From Dickeya chrysanthemi NCPPB 402 (GTDB lineage: Bacteria > Pseudomonadota > Gammaproteobacteria > Enterobacterales > Enterobacteriaceae): a stretch of DNA of 64,000 bases. Under the pieces are notes generated by a model. That model worked only from the letters and a program-made list of their open reading frames with translations, was not told the DNA's origin and made no database searches. A program made the translations under genes and the position numbers. Below, one piece after another: positions 1 through 11,663 of the stretch. The DNA is taken from the NCBI RefSeq assembly GCF_000406105.1, contig NZ_CM001974.1, positions 4,605,629 through 4,669,628 on the forward strand, read 5' to 3'. Position 1 is the stretch's first letter; every line of letters starts with the position of its first letter.

Positions 1-1155
1 CACCGTACAGGACAGGATGCTGGTCAGTACCATCGTACCGGTCACGGCAATCCCGTAAGCGGCAGCCAGATTGCTGGAATGCTCAAAGCTGATAATAACG
101 ATTACCACCGCCACATACAGCAACCAGTTAATCGCCGGAATGTAAATCTGCCCGGACTCCATATCCGAAGTATGCACGATACGCATTGGCGGCAGATACC
201 CCAGACGCACCGCCTGACGGGTCAGCGAGAACACCCCGGAAATGACCGCCTGAGAAGCGATGATGGTGGCGAGCGTAGCCAGCACCAACAGCGGAATCAG
301 CGCCCAATCCGGCGCCAACAGGAAAAACGGGTTTTTGATAGCCTCTGGATTTTTCAGCAGCAGCGCACCCTGACCGAAATAGTTGAGCACCAGCGACGGC
401 AGCACCGCAGAAAACCAGGCGATACGAATCGGCAGTTTGCCAAAGTGCCCCATGTCGGCATACAGCGCCTCAACCCCAGTGATCGCCAGTACTACCGCTC
501 CCAGCGCAAAGAAAGACACCGCTTTGTACTGAATGAAGAAGTTAATCGCCCATTTGGGATTCAGCGCCTGCAACACTTCCGGATTGGCAATAATGCTACG
601 AGCCCCCAGCACGCCCAGCGACAAGAACCACAGCATCATGATCGGCGCAAACAGGCTGCCTACTCTGCCAGTACCGTGCTTCTGAATCATAAACAACAAT
701 GTCAGAACGATGATCGAAATAGGGACAATGTAGGTATCCAGCGACGGGGCGACGATATCCAGCCCCTCAATCGCCGACATCACGGAGATAGCCGGCGTGA
801 TCACCACCTCGCCATAGAAGAAGCTGCCGCCGATCAACCCCATGATCACCACCATCGCGGTAACCTTATCGGACGTATTGCGCCCCGCCAGCGACATCAG
901 CGTTAAAATACCGCCTTCACCGGCGTTATCGGCGCGCATGACATAGCTGAGATACTTAAGAGAGACGACGAGTACCAGCAGCCAAAAGATCAGAGAGAGA
1001 AAGCCGAAGACGGAATCAGGTTCCACCCCAAAGCCAAACTGTCCGGAAAGACACTCCCTCAGCGTATAAAGCGGGCTGGTGCCGATATCGCCATACACTA
1101 CCCCGATGGCAGCCAGCGTGACCGCTGGAAGTGAACGTTTATGTTCTGAATTCAT
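1..1155 (-). CDS. kup: Kup potassium uptake permease, 5' part only
   Basis: Low-affinity K+/H+ symporter of the inner membrane (KUP/HAK/KT family). On the minus strand the start ATG is at 1155 and the reading frame stays open to the window edge, giving the first 385 residues of a protein that is about 620 residues in E. coli. The N-terminus carries the family signature [13 protein letters not shown], followed by many hydrophobic segments and a GEGGI loop motif. The C-terminal hydrophilic domain lies outside the window. It is transcribed divergently from ravA across a 262 bp gap, the same neighbourhood as in E. coli. Identity is clear; only the 3' end is unseen. Confidence 0.95.
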   Translation of the reverse strand, partial: MNSEHKRSLPAVTLAAIGVVYGDIGTSPLYTLRECLSGQFGFGVEPDSVFGFLSLIFWLLVLVVSLKYLSYVMRADNAGEGGILTLMSLAGRNTSDKVTAMVVIMGLIGGSFFYGEVVITPAISVMSAIEGLDIVAPSLDTYIVPISIIVLTLLFMIQKHGTGRVGSLFAPIMMLWFLSLGVLGARSIIANPEVLQALNPKWAINFFIQYKAVSFFALGAVVLAITGVEALYADMGHFGKLPIRIAWFSAVLPSLVLNYFGQGALLLKNPEAIKNPFFLLAPDWALIPLLVLATLATIIASQAVISGVFSLTRQAVRLGYLPPMRIVHTSDMESGQIYIPAINWLLYVAVVIVIISFEHSSNLAAAYGIAVTGTMVLTSILSCTV

Positions 1156-1417
1156 AAACCTTGTCTTCTGTTATCAATTCATTAACAAATCGGGCCTTAT
1201 TCTGGTTGGAGTAGCCCGAAAACGCACAGTATGCACAAATCACGTTAAAAGCCCATTTTTTAATACTAGCTTCGTTCTGACTCAGGACAGGTAGCTTTGT
1301 TGATTAACACCAGTAATGGTGACAATAATTAATGTATAGCTAATGAAGAAAACGTAATCTTTTTGACGTTTTCACAGACTCTTTCCGACGGCTATTCACA
1401 GCAATGACGGATCAATT

Positions 1418-2926
1418 ATGATACAACCCACAGCGCTGGCTGACCGTATCTCTCGCCTGAGCCATGCTCTCGAACACGGTCTTTATGAACGGCAACATGC
1501 CATCCGACTTTGCCTGCTGGCGGCGCTCAGCGGCGAGAGCGTCTTCCTGCTGGGGCCGCCAGGGATTGCCAAGAGCCTGATTGCCCGCCGTCTGAAATAC
1601 GCATTCAGGCACGCGCGCGCCTTTGAATACCTGATGACGCGTTTTTCAACGCCGGAAGAAGTCTTCGGCCCGTTATCCATTCAGGCGCTGAAAGATGAAG
1701 GGCGATATCAGCGTCTAACGACCGGCTATCTGCCGGAAGCTGAAATTGTGTTTCTGGATGAAATCTGGAAAGCCGGCCCCGCCATCCTCAATACCCTACT
1801 GACCGCGATTAACGAGCGACGTTTTCGCAACGGTAACAGCGAAGAACCGATCCCGATGCGGCTGCTGGTCACCGCCTCCAACGAACTGCCTGAAGCCGAC
1901 AGCAGTCTGGAAGCGCTGTATGACCGTATGCTGATCCGCCTCTGGCTGGACCGGGTGCAGGATAAACACAATTTCCGCGCCATGCTCACCGCTTCACCTT
2001 CCGAACAAGACAACCTTATCAGCCCGGCACTGAGCGTCAGCGACGAAGAGTACCAGCAATGGCAATCTCATATTGAGAATATACCGTTGCCGGAAAATTG
2101 CTTCGAACTGATTTATCAGTTGCGCCAGCGCCTGGATACGCAGGATGGCTCACCATACGTCTCTGATCGGCGCTGGAAGAAAGCCATCCGTTTATTGCAA
2201 GCCTGCGCCTTCTTTAGCGGACGAGAAACGATCACCCCAGTCGATCTTATTCTCCTTAAGGATTGCCTGTGGCATGACCTCAGCACCCACGAATTGGTGG
2301 AGCAGCAACTGCAACAATTGATGAGCGAGCAGGCCTATCAACAGCGAACACTGTTATTCCGCTTACAGCAATTGAATGTGAAACGTCAGCAATACCAGCA
2401 GCAACAAAGTGAACAGCAGGCGTTTAAGGTTGAACGTCAGGTTAACTTTTTCGGCCGAAAGCCGCATCATTCGCTGCCTGAAAGCCTGACGTCGCCCGAA
2501 ATAACGCTGATGCTGCAAAAACCCTTACTGCTGCATGATTACACGGTAACCCACGTGACCCTCGATCGGGAAGCGTTGGAAAACTGGTTACAGAAAGGCG
2601 GTGAAATTCGCGGGAAGCTCAACGGCGTCGGTTTTAGCCAGCATCTGGATATGGAAGTGGATGAGCGCCAGCATGTGATCATTCGCGATATCAGCTTGCA
2701 AAGCTCGGTGTTATCTCTGCCTGGCACCATCAAGAGCGAACTGCCTGAAGAAATAATTAAAGAATATGAAACGCTGAAAATTCAGTTACGTGAGCAGCGT
2801 CGACTGTTTGAGCGTCACCAGCCTTGCTTATTTGTTCCCAAAGAATGGCTCGCCAGGGTTGAAGAAAGCCTGCAGCAGGTCGATGAGCAAATTGAGCAGT
2901 CACAACGGGAGTCACGATCATGCTGA
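1418..2926 (+). CDS. ravA: RavA, MoxR-type AAA+ ATPase
   Basis: Regulatory ATPase variant A, a cytoplasmic MoxR-family AAA+ protein that in E. coli forms hexamers, binds the lysine decarboxylase LdcI and works with ViaA on respiratory complexes. The 502-residue product has Walker A GPPGIAKS at 46-53 and Walker B IVFLDE at 110-115, followed by a sensor region near 130-145 and a C-terminal part rich in Gln and predicted helical (about 290-340) before the LARA-like discoidal domain. Length matches E. coli (498). The upstream Shine-Dalgarno is weak. Its stop overlaps the viaA start by 7 nt, so the two are a coupled pair. Confidence 0.96.
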   Translation: MIQPTALADRISRLSHALEHGLYERQHAIRLCLLAALSGESVFLLGPPGIAKSLIARRLKYAFRHARAFEYLMTRFSTPEEVFGPLSIQALKDEGRYQRLTTGYLPEAEIVFLDEIWKAGPAILNTLLTAINERRFRNGNSEEPIPMRLLVTASNELPEADSSLEALYDRMLIRLWLDRVQDKHNFRAMLTASPSEQDNLISPALSVSDEEYQQWQSHIENIPLPENCFELIYQLRQRLDTQDGSPYVSDRRWKKAIRLLQACAFFSGRETITPVDLILLKDCLWHDLSTHELVEQQLQQLMSEQAYQQRTLLFRLQQLNVKRQQYQQQQSEQQAFKVERQVNFFGRKPHHSLPESLTSPEITLMLQKPLLLHDYTVTHVTLDREALENWLQKGGEIRGKLNGVGFSQHLDMEVDERQHVIIRDISLQSSVLSLPGTIKSELPEEIIKEYETLKIQLREQRRLFERHQPCLFVPKEWLARVEESLQQVDEQIEQSQRESRSC

Positions 2927-4395
2927 CGCTGGAATCCCTGGAGATGTTGTTATCCCTCGACGAAAACGAACTGCTGGATGACGTGATTGTGGCTCTGATG
3001 GCAACACCTCAACTGGTGATGTTCTTCGACAAGTACCCGCGTCTGAAAAGTGCCGTGATGCGTGATTTGCCGCAGTGGAAAGAAAACCTCCGGCAACGGT
3101 TGCGCAGCACCCAGGCACCTCCAGAGCTGGAAAAAGAGTTCGTCTGTTATCAGCAAACGCAGCTGTTTAGCGATCGTACCTTTCAATCCAGCCTGCCGGA
3201 CATTATGTCCACCTTGCACCATGTGGACTCTCCTTTCCTGAGTCAGGCCGAAAAACTGATCCGTTTCGCGTCACATTCGTCGGAACATCCTATCAGCAGC
3301 AGCCAGCACAGCTTATTCATGCAGCGCTGGCACCTTAGCCTGACGATGCAAACCCTGAATCTGCACCAGCAGATCATGGAGCAGGAACGGGACCAATTGC
3401 TGGACGAAATCCAAAAACGCCTGACGATAAGCGGCGCGCTTGAACCCATTCTCGCTGAAAATGATACCGCTGCCGGCAGACTGTGGGATCTCAGCGCCAG
3501 CAAACGGATGAAACAACCATTCCGTGCGTTACTGGAAACCGGTGCTTTTTTGCAACAACAGCCGGAATTGCAACGCCTGGCGGAACGCCTGGGTCGCAGC
3601 AGAGAAACGAAGTCGGTACTTAGCCATGATGCGCCTAAAGAAACTTTTCAGATCATGGTACGTGAACCGGCGTTTGCACCGGAGCAAGTCAGCGGTATCC
3701 ATCAAAGCGACGATATCCTCCGGCTACTGCCCACCGAGCTGTCTACCCTTGGGATCCGTGAGCTGGAGTTCGAGTTTTATCGTCGCTTGTCGGAACACCG
3801 GTTACTGACTTATCGGCTGCAAGGGGAAAGCTGGCGGGAAAAAACGCTTGAACGGCCGGTTGTCCATCAGCATAGCGAGCAGCAACCGAGAGGGCCGTTT
3901 ATCGTCTGCGTAGATACATCGGGTTCAATGGGCGGATTTAACGAACGTTGCGCCAAAGCTTTCTGTCTGGCGCTGATGCGGATAGCCCTGGCGGACAACC
4001 GCCGCTGTTACATCATGTTGTTTTCTACCGGTATCGTCAGTTACGACCTGACATCGCCAGGCGGTCTGGAGGAAGCCGTTCGTTTTCTCAGCCAGACTTT
4101 CCGGGGCGGTACTGATCTCAGCAGTTGCTTATCTGCGCTGCTGGAAAAAATGGACAGTCAAGCCTGGCAGGATGCCGATGCCGTCATCATTTCAGATTTT
4201 ATCGCTCAACGTCTGCCGGACGAGCTGGTCAACGAAGTCAAACGCCGCCAGCACCGGCTGCAACACCGTTTCCATGCCGTCGCCATGTCTGCGCACGGCA
4301 AACCCGGCATCCTGCGCATTTTCGATCATATCTGGCGCTTCGATACCGGGCTTAAAAGCCGCCTGTTGCGGCGCTTTCAGACCGAAAAAGTCTAA
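2920..4395 (+). CDS. viaA: ViaA, von Willebrand factor A domain partner of RavA
   Basis: VWA-domain protein that associates with RavA; MoxR ATPase plus VWA protein is a recurrent chaperone-like pairing. The 491-residue product has a long helical N-terminal region and a C-terminal VWA domain starting near 325. Its MIDAS motif DTSGS is at 332-336, with later conserved Thr (GGTDL) and Asp (ISDF) positions that complete the metal site. The ATG at 2920 lies inside the last codons of ravA, indicating translational coupling. No transcription terminator is obvious in the 107 nt before asnC. In E. coli asnA would follow here; it is missing. Confidence 0.95.
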   Translation: MLTLESLEMLLSLDENELLDDVIVALMATPQLVMFFDKYPRLKSAVMRDLPQWKENLRQRLRSTQAPPELEKEFVCYQQTQLFSDRTFQSSLPDIMSTLHHVDSPFLSQAEKLIRFASHSSEHPISSSQHSLFMQRWHLSLTMQTLNLHQQIMEQERDQLLDEIQKRLTISGALEPILAENDTAAGRLWDLSASKRMKQPFRALLETGAFLQQQPELQRLAERLGRSRETKSVLSHDAPKETFQIMVREPAFAPEQVSGIHQSDDILRLLPTELSTLGIRELEFEFYRRLSEHRLLTYRLQGESWREKTLERPVVHQHSEQQPRGPFIVCVDTSGSMGGFNERCAKAFCLALMRIALADNRRCYIMLFSTGIVSYDLTSPGGLEEAVRFLSQTFRGGTDLSSCLSALLEKMDSQAWQDADAVIISDFIAQRLPDELVNEVKRRQHRLQHRFHAVAMSAHGKPGILRIFDHIWRFDTGLKSRLLRRFQTEKV

Positions 4396-4502
4396 ACTTC
4401 CTTATTATATATCGCATCCTGAAATAACCTGCCGTTTTGACCGTTGATTCATTCAGCAATAATCAGTAAAACGCTTCAGACAGCTCTTCACGGAACAGCG
4501 CC

Positions 4503-4967
4503 ATGCCAGCAGACACTTACACGATGGACGAACTTGACCGCGGTATCCTCAATGCACTGATGGATAACGCCCGCACGCCCTACGCCGAACTGGCCAAACA
4601 GTTCACGGTTAGCCCTGGGACAATCCACGTTCGGGTGGAAAAAATGAAGCAGGCCGGCGTCATCGTGGGTACACGGCTGGACGTGAACCCCAAACAATTG
4701 GGCTATGACGTCTGTTGTTTTATCGGCATCATCCTGAAAAGCGCCAAGGACTATCCCTCTGCGCTGGAGAAACTCAATAATCTGGAAGAAGTGGTGGAAG
4801 CTTATTACACCACTGGGCATTACAGCATTTTCATCAAAGTCATGTGTCGTTCTATCGATGCACTGCAGCATGTACTTATCAACAAGATTCAGACAATTGA
4901 TGAAATTCAGTCCACCGAAACCCTGATCTCTTTGCAGAACCCGATTATGCGTACCATCGTGCCCTGA
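4503..4967 (+). CDS. asnC: AsnC, Lrp/AsnC-family regulator
   Basis: Asparagine-responsive transcriptional regulator of the Lrp/AsnC family; in E. coli it activates asnA and represses itself. The 154-residue product has the N-terminal winged helix-turn-helix (about 8-65, with SPGTIHVRVEKMKQAG in the recognition region) and the C-terminal RAM effector domain containing YYTTGHYS. Nearly every residue follows the E. coli protein. It sits just before mioC and oriC in the same direction, as in E. coli. The usual divergent neighbour and target asnA is absent, so its present regulon is open. Confidence 0.95.
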   Translation: MPADTYTMDELDRGILNALMDNARTPYAELAKQFTVSPGTIHVRVEKMKQAGVIVGTRLDVNPKQLGYDVCCFIGIILKSAKDYPSALEKLNNLEEVVEAYYTTGHYSIFIKVMCRSIDALQHVLINKIQTIDEIQSTETLISLQNPIMRTIVP

Positions 4968-4988
4968 TGCTTTTTTACTATCCCCCTA

Positions 4989-4997
4989 TTATCCACA
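4989..4997 (+). promoter_or_regulatory. DnaA box in the mioC promoter
   Basis: Perfect consensus DnaA box TTATCCACA between asnC and mioC, 60 nt before the mioC start. E. coli has a DnaA box in the mioC promoter through which DnaA represses transcription entering oriC; position and sequence here support the same role. Confidence 0.8.
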
Positions 4998-5057
4998 GGT
5001 AGATCCCACCAAGATCACAGCGTACAATGTGCCGTCATCAATCAGGCGGGATCGCGT

Positions 5058-5501
5058 ATGTCAGACATTACCCTCATCAGCGGCAGCACGCTTGGCAGCG
5101 CCGAGTACGTTGCCGAGCATCTGGAATCATTGCTGCAACAGGATGATTTCACTACCAGGCTGCTGCATGGCCCGGAACTGAATGAGGTTGAACCTGAAAA
5201 TCTGTGGCTAGTGATCACGTCCACCCATGGCGCAGGCGATCTGCCGGATAACTTACAACCGTTTTATGCCGATCTGCAGACGCAACGGCCCGATCTATCG
5301 GCAGTTCGCTATGGCGCCATCGGCATCGGCAGCAGTGAGTACGACACCTTCTGCGAAGCGATCGTTAAAATGGATCAACTGCTGCAGGATCTGGGGGCGC
5401 ATCGGATCGGCTCTCTGCTGAAGATCGACATTACCCAGCACGATATTCCGGAAGATCCGGCAGAGGTCTGGCTGGGATCATGGATAAAATTACTCAAGTA
5501 A
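5058..5501 (+). CDS. mioC: MioC, flavodoxin-like FMN protein
   Basis: Short-chain flavodoxin; in E. coli MioC binds FMN and was linked to biotin synthase activity, while transcription from its promoter passes into oriC. The 147-residue product has the flavodoxin phosphate-binding loop near 8-13 (SGSTLGSA), the THGAGDLP loop around 57-64 and GIGSSEYDTFC near 90-100, all FMN-contact regions in flavodoxins. Start ATG is preceded by GGCGGGA. It ends directly at the left edge of oriC, the standard enterobacterial arrangement. Confidence 0.95.
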   Translation: MSDITLISGSTLGSAEYVAEHLESLLQQDDFTTRLLHGPELNEVEPENLWLVITSTHGAGDLPDNLQPFYADLQTQRPDLSAVRYGAIGIGSSEYDTFCEAIVKMDQLLQDLGAHRIGSLLKIDITQHDIPEDPAEVWLGSWIKLLK

Positions 5502-5790
5502 TCTGATTTTTTTATCCTCATCCTGTGGATAAATAGCTTGAAATGCAGGGTAAAACCCGTAGTTATCCAAATAACAACTGCGGGTGATTTTTTGAGCTGT
5601 GCATAACTAGCCTTTCAGATCCCAGCTAATACAGTCTGGGATCACCGATCATTCACAGTTAATGATCGACAATAACCTATTGATCTTCTTTTTGGATCCC
5701 GGCTTATCCACAGCACATCGGGATCCTAATAAGAGATCTAATAAAGAGATCTTTAAATAAAAAGATCTTTCTTTAACTACCTATCGATCC
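5502..5790. other. oriC: oriC, chromosomal replication origin
   Basis: Located between mioC and mnmG like E. coli oriC. DnaA boxes by E. coli naming: R4 at 5524-5532 (TTATCCACA on the minus strand), R3 at 5563-5571 (TTATCCAAA), R2 at 5598-5606 (TGTGCATAA, one base from consensus) and R1 at 5704-5712 (TTATCCACA). On the mnmG side lies the unwinding element: AT-rich 13-mers ending in GATC, one at 5726-5738 that on the minus strand reads GATCTCTTATTAG, followed by similar units to about 5767. About ten GATC (Dam/SeqA) sites are present. The conserved block around 5640-5680 corresponds to the IHF/Fis region. Seen directly; function by homology. Confidence 0.96.
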
Positions 5791-5879
5791 AACACACTTG
5801 GTAGACGGTACAAACTTAAGTAGAATCCCCCACCCCAGGGCAAGTAACGATCATTCGCAACCACGCGAGGTGTAGCACC

Positions 5880-7769
5880 ATGTTTTATCCGGATCCTTTT
5901 GACGTTATCGTGATCGGTGGCGGTCATGCGGGTACAGAAGCCGCCATGGCTTCGGCCCGAATGGGACGTCAAACCCTTTTGCTGACGCATAACATTGATA
6001 CGCTGGGACAAATGTCCTGTAACCCGGCGATCGGCGGTATTGGGAAAGGTCATCTGGTAAAAGAGATCGATGCGATGGGCGGGTTGATGGCACGCGCTAT
6101 CGATCGTGGCGGCATTCAGTTTAGGATACTAAACTCCAGTAAAGGCCCGGCGGTGCGTGCCACTCGTGCTCAGGCCGACAGAGTGTTGTACCGTCAGGCG
6201 GTGCGTACGGCACTGGAGAATCAGCCGAATCTGACGCTCTTCCAGCAAGCCGTAGAAGATCTGATTGTCGAAAATGATCGCGTCGTCGGCGCGGTCACTC
6301 AAATGGGGCTGAAATTCCATGCTAAAGCGGTGGTGCTCACGGTCGGTACTTTCCTGGACGGCAAGATCCATATCGGTCTGGATAATTACAGCGGCGGACG
6401 AGCAGGCGATCCGCCGTCGATCGCGTTGTCGCATCGTTTGCGTGAACTGCCGCTGCGTGTTGGTCGTCTGAAAACCGGTACGCCGCCGCGTATCGATGCC
6501 CGCACTATCGACTTTAGCGTATTGACGCCGCAGCACGGTGACGATCCCATGCCGGTATTTTCCTTCCTGGGGAAAGCCAGCGAACATCCAACCCAAATGC
6601 CGTGCTACATCACCCATACCAATGAACGTACGCATGATGTGATCCGTAGCAATCTGGATCGCAGTCCAATGTATGCCGGCGTGATCGAAGGGATCGGCCC
6701 GCGCTACTGCCCTTCCATTGAAGACAAAGTGATGCGATTTGCCGATCGCAACGCGCACCAAATTTTCCTGGAGCCGGAAGGGCTGACCAGTAACGAAATT
6801 TACCCGAACGGCATCTCAACCAGTCTGCCGTTCGATGTACAGTGGCAAATCGTTCGTTCTATGGACGGTATGCAGAATGCGCGTATCGTTCGCCCCGGTT
6901 ACGCCATTGAGTATGATTATTTTGACCCGCGTGACCTGAAACCGACGTTGGAAAGTAAGTTTATCCACAATCTGTTTTTTGCCGGTCAAATCAACGGCAC
7001 GACCGGTTACGAAGAAGCGGCGGCGCAGGGGATGCTGGCGGGCCTGAATGCCGCTCGTCTGGCGTTTGATCAGGAAGGCTGGACGCCACGCCGTGATCAA
7101 GCCTACATCGGCGTGCTGGTGGATGATCTTTGTACGCTGGGAACGAAAGAGCCCTACCGTATGTTTACCTCTCGCGCCGAATACCGGCTGATGCTGCGTG
7201 AGGACAATGCCGACTTGCGTTTGACTGCCATTGGCCGCGAACTGGGCATGGTAGACGACGAACGCTGGGCGCGTTTTAACGAGAAGCTGGAAAATATCGA
7301 GAAAGAACGCCAACGTCTGCGCGATGTGCTGGTTCATCCACACTCTGAAGGCGTAGAACAGATCAACAGCCTGTTGAAATCGCCGTTGTCGCGTGAAGCC
7401 AACGGGGAGGACTTGCTAAGACGCCCGGAAATGGACTATGTGCAGCTGACCGGATTGTCAATGTTTGCACCGGCGTTGCCTGATGTTCAGGCTGCAGAGC
7501 AGGTAGAGATTCAGGTTAAATACGAAGGCTACATCGCGCGTCAGCAGGATGAGATCGAAAAGCAACTGCGCAACGAGAACACGTTGCTGCCGGCGGATCT
7601 GGATTATCGTCAGGTTAGCGGTCTGTCGAATGAGGTTATCGCCAAACTCAACGATCACAAACCGAGCTCGATTGGTCAGGCATCGCGCATTTCCGGCATC
7701 ACGCCGGCGGCCATTTCAATTCTGCTGGTCTGGCTGAAAAAACAAGGTATGCTGCGCCGCAGCGCTTAA
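5880..7769 (+). CDS. mnmG: MnmG (GidA), tRNA U34 cmnm5 modification, FAD subunit
   Basis: FAD- and NADH-binding subunit of the MnmE-MnmG complex that installs carboxymethylaminomethyl at the wobble uridine of tRNAs reading A/G-ending codons. The 629-residue product begins with a Rossmann dinucleotide motif [12 protein letters not shown] (11-22) and carries the family signatures [21 protein letters not shown] and [17 protein letters not shown]. Length equals E. coli MnmG. The partner MnmE lies at the far end of this window. Transcription through mnmG is known to affect oriC opening. Start ATG follows GCGAGG. Confidence 0.97.
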   Translation: MFYPDPFDVIVIGGGHAGTEAAMASARMGRQTLLLTHNIDTLGQMSCNPAIGGIGKGHLVKEIDAMGGLMARAIDRGGIQFRILNSSKGPAVRATRAQADRVLYRQAVRTALENQPNLTLFQQAVEDLIVENDRVVGAVTQMGLKFHAKAVVLTVGTFLDGKIHIGLDNYSGGRAGDPPSIALSHRLRELPLRVGRLKTGTPPRIDARTIDFSVLTPQHGDDPMPVFSFLGKASEHPTQMPCYITHTNERTHDVIRSNLDRSPMYAGVIEGIGPRYCPSIEDKVMRFADRNAHQIFLEPEGLTSNEIYPNGISTSLPFDVQWQIVRSMDGMQNARIVRPGYAIEYDYFDPRDLKPTLESKFIHNLFFAGQINGTTGYEEAAAQGMLAGLNAARLAFDQEGWTPRRDQAYIGVLVDDLCTLGTKEPYRMFTSRAEYRLMLREDNADLRLTAIGRELGMVDDERWARFNEKLENIEKERQRLRDVLVHPHSEGVEQINSLLKSPLSREANGEDLLRRPEMDYVQLTGLSMFAPALPDVQAAEQVEIQVKYEGYIARQQDEIEKQLRNENTLLPADLDYRQVSGLSNEVIAKLNDHKPSSIGQASRISGITPAAISILLVWLKKQGMLRRSA

Positions 7770-7794
7770 CCACCACCACTCGTTTATGTTGATG

Positions 7795-7816
7795 CATGGC
7801 CGCTTTCGCGGCCATG
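7795..7816 (+). other. Perfect stem-loop between mnmG and rsmG
   Basis: A 22 nt perfect inverted repeat with 9 bp arms (CATGGCCGC / GCGGCCATG) and a 4 nt loop sits 26 nt after mnmG and 30 nt before the rsmG start. No T-run follows, so it is not a classic terminator. It may be an mRNA stability or processing structure in the mnmG-rsmG transcript; that role is inference. Confidence 0.6.
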
Positions 7817-7845
7817 TTGCCTTAAACCGACAACAGGATTCATTT

Positions 7846-8466
7846 GTGCTCGAGATACTTAACAGCCTGCTGCAGCGTGCCGGAATGACGCTGACCGATC
7901 AGCAAAAAAACCAGTTGCTTCAGTATGTAGCGTTACTTCACAAGTGGAACAAAGCCTATAACCTGACATCGGTACGTGAGCCGGAGCTGATGTTGATTCG
8001 GCATATCATGGACAGCCTGGTGGTTGAGCCGCACCTGGTCGGCAGTCGTTTCATCGATGTGGGTACCGGGCCGGGTTTACCCGGCGTACCGTTGGCTATT
8101 GTTCGTCCCGACGCGCATTTTGTCCTGCTGGATAGCCTGGGAAAACGGGTACGCTTCCTGCGTCAGGTTCAGCATGAGTTGAATCTGGGCAATATTGAGC
8201 CTGTACAGAGCCGCGTTGAAGACTTTCCGGCTGACCCGCCATTCGATGGCGTAATCAGTCGGGCATTTGCATCGCTGCAGGATATGGTGAACTGGTGTCA
8301 TCACTTACCATCTCGACCGCAGGGGCGATTCTATGCCCTCAAAGGCGTGGTGCCGCATGACGAAATGGGAGTACTGCCGCAAGGCGTGTCGGTTGAAAAG
8401 GTCGTTCCGCTGTCTGTCCCTGAACTGGAAGGGGAACGACATCTGGTGGTGCTAAAGCCCAACTAA
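7846..8466 (+). CDS. rsmG: RsmG (GidB), 16S rRNA m7G527 methyltransferase
   Basis: SAM-dependent methyltransferase making m7G at position 527 of 16S rRNA; loss gives low-level streptomycin resistance in several bacteria. I take the GTG at 7846 (206 residues) rather than an in-frame upstream ATG at 7786, because it matches the E. coli N-terminus, has ACAGGA upstream, and the longer form would translate through a perfect hairpin. Visible motifs are [11 protein letters not shown] near the N-terminus, the SAM-binding [12 protein letters not shown] and the later RAFAS motif. It is co-directional with mnmG as in other enterobacteria. Confidence 0.95.
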   Translation: MLEILNSLLQRAGMTLTDQQKNQLLQYVALLHKWNKAYNLTSVREPELMLIRHIMDSLVVEPHLVGSRFIDVGTGPGLPGVPLAIVRPDAHFVLLDSLGKRVRFLRQVQHELNLGNIEPVQSRVEDFPADPPFDGVISRAFASLQDMVNWCHHLPSRPQGRFYALKGVVPHDEMGVLPQGVSVEKVVPLSVPELEGERHLVVLKPN

Positions 8467-9082
8467 TTTTGTCATTTATCAAAAAAATCATGAATAGTTG
8501 TAAATTTTTCATACTGATAGCTCAAAGTGAAATAATGACCAGAGTCATCTTTATGTTCACCTTAATTTTACAACTCTGCTGTATAACCTTTCATTTCCAG
8601 GGGAAAAAGCTCAATGACAGCAAAATATTTTCATGGTTCAGCAAAAGATTTGATGACGAATTTGTGTTAAAAACATGGAAAAAAATATCCTGCTTGTCAA
8701 TAGATGGTTTTGAAGCTGTATTCGGGCTGTTTTGTGAGTGTTCGTTTTTTAAATTATTGAAATTAAAAATATATATGGCTTTTTTGCCAAAGACAAAAAA
8801 AATCAATTCAGCTATAAAAGGTCTGGTTCTATTTTATGTGAGAAATATCACATATTGTCGGCGTCAGATGCACAGGGGTGCCAAAATGCAGTTTGGGGAT
8901 AGTTAGTGAAAATAAGGCTTCGGAAATAAATTTAAATAATCGTTCACCTTTTTGCTACTTATCGATTGAATTCGCATGGATGACCCGTATAATTTGCTCG
9001 TTTTTCGCTGCTTGACTCGGTACTGCAAAGGCAGTTTTATACGGTCATTCAGCATACCTCTGAAAAGGTACGGAGAATCGTC
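8467..9082 (+). promoter_or_regulatory. Long AT-rich leader upstream of the atp operon
   Basis: 616 bp without a convincing gene. E. coli also has roughly 600 bp between rsmG and atpI, holding the atp promoters. A sigma70-like promoter is visible near the end: TTGAAT at 8966-8971, 16 bp spacer, TATAAT at 8988-8993, about 90 nt before atpI. The rest is strongly AT-rich. A 145-codon frame covers much of it (8469-8906) but has the composition of AT-rich noncoding DNA and no recognisable motif. Confidence 0.6.
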
Positions 9083-10280
<1,198 letters not shown>

Positions 10281-10310
10281 TTTTTCACAACACTACAACG
10301 TTTTAACTGA

Positions 10311-10588
<278 letters not shown>

Positions 10589-10632
10589 TAAAAGACATCG
10601 ACTCATTTAACTCATGAAAGAGGCATTGTGCT

Positions 10633-11103
10633 GTGAATCTTAACGCAACAATCCTCGGCCAGGCCATTGCGTTCGTCCTGTTTGTCTGGTTCTGCATGAA
10701 GTATGTATGGCCGCCGATTATGGCTGCCATCGAAAAGCGTCAGAAAGAAATTGCTGACGGTCTTGCTTCTGCTGAACGTGCCAAAAAAGATCTGAACTTA
10801 GCGCAGGCCAATGCGACCGACCAACTGAAGAAAGCCAAAGCGGAAGCTCAGGTGATCATCGAGCAGGCAAACAAACAGCGTGCTCAGATTCTGGACGAAG
10901 CTAAAGCGGAAGCGGAAGCGGAACGCAACAAAATCGTGGCGCAGGCGCAGGCTGAAATCGAAGCCGAACGCAAACGTGCCCGTGAAGAGTTGCGTAAGCA
11001 GGTTGCCATTCTGGCGATTGCCGGTGCCGAGAAAATTATTGAACGTTCCGTGGATGAAGCTGCCAACAGCGACATCGTTGATAAACTGGTCGCTGAACTG
11101 TAA
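10633..11103 (+). CDS. atpF: ATP synthase Fo subunit b
   Basis: Peripheral stalk subunit b: one N-terminal membrane helix (about 5-25) followed by a long charged coiled coil that dimerises and holds F1. The 156-residue product has the length of the E. coli protein and starts with GTG at 10633, giving the conserved N-terminus [10 protein letters not shown]. The C-terminal end [11 protein letters not shown], which binds delta, is conserved. It follows atpE by 64 nt and precedes atpH by 14 nt. Confidence 0.97.
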   Translation: MNLNATILGQAIAFVLFVWFCMKYVWPPIMAAIEKRQKEIADGLASAERAKKDLNLAQANATDQLKKAKAEAQVIIEQANKQRAQILDEAKAEAEAERNKIVAQAQAEIEAERKRAREELRKQVAILAIAGAEKIIERSVDEAANSDIVDKLVAEL

Positions 11104-11117
11104 GGAGGGAGGGGCTG

Positions 11118-11651
11118 ATGTCTGAATTTGTCACGGTAGCTCGCCCCTACGCCAAAGCAGCTTTTGACTTTGCCGTTGAGAACCAGGCGCTTGATCGCTG
11201 GCAGCAAATGCTGGCGTTCGCCGCCGAGGTTGCGCGCAATGAACATATTGCCGGCATGCTGGCTGGAGCCATCGCTCCCCAGACCATGGCGCAAACGTTC
11301 ATTACCGTATGTGGTGATCAACTGGATGAAGCGGGCCAGAACCTGATCCGGGTAATGGCTGAAAACGGACGTTTGCCGGTGCTGCCTGAAGTACTGGAAC
11401 AGTTTGTTCAATTGCGTGCGGAGCTGGAATCGACCGTGGATGTCGAGGTTATTTCCGCCGCCACGTTGAGCGAGCAGCAGTTATCAGGGATAACCGCTGC
11501 AATGGAACAACGTCTGTCACGTAAAGTGAAGCTGAATTGCAAAATTGATAAGTCTGTTATGGCCGGCGTGGTAATTCGCGCGGGCGATATGGTGATAGAC
11601 GGCAGTATTCGCGGTCGTCTGGAACGTCTGGCAGACGTCTTGCAGTCTTAA
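11118..11651 (+). CDS. atpH: ATP synthase F1 subunit delta
   Basis: Delta subunit linking the b-dimer to the top of the alpha-beta hexamer. The 177-residue product begins [19 protein letters not shown], the classical delta N-terminal domain, and ends with the conserved [11 protein letters not shown] segment. Start ATG is preceded by a very strong GGAGGGAGG. It lies in the atp operon 12 nt before atpA. Confidence 0.97.
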   Translation: MSEFVTVARPYAKAAFDFAVENQALDRWQQMLAFAAEVARNEHIAGMLAGAIAPQTMAQTFITVCGDQLDEAGQNLIRVMAENGRLPVLPEVLEQFVQLRAELESTVDVEVISAATLSEQQLSGITAAMEQRLSRKVKLNCKIDKSVMAGVVIRAGDMVIDGSIRGRLERLADVLQS

Positions 11652-11663
11652 GGGGACTGGAGC

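Noticed and set aside
79..906. 275-codon plus-strand frame opposite kup
   Set aside because: Antisense shadow; the minus strand encodes a clear Kup protein.
8469..8906. 145-codon open frame in the atp leader
   Set aside because: AT-rich, no recognisable motif, no Shine-Dalgarno, and it lies in a region that is non-coding in other enterobacteria.
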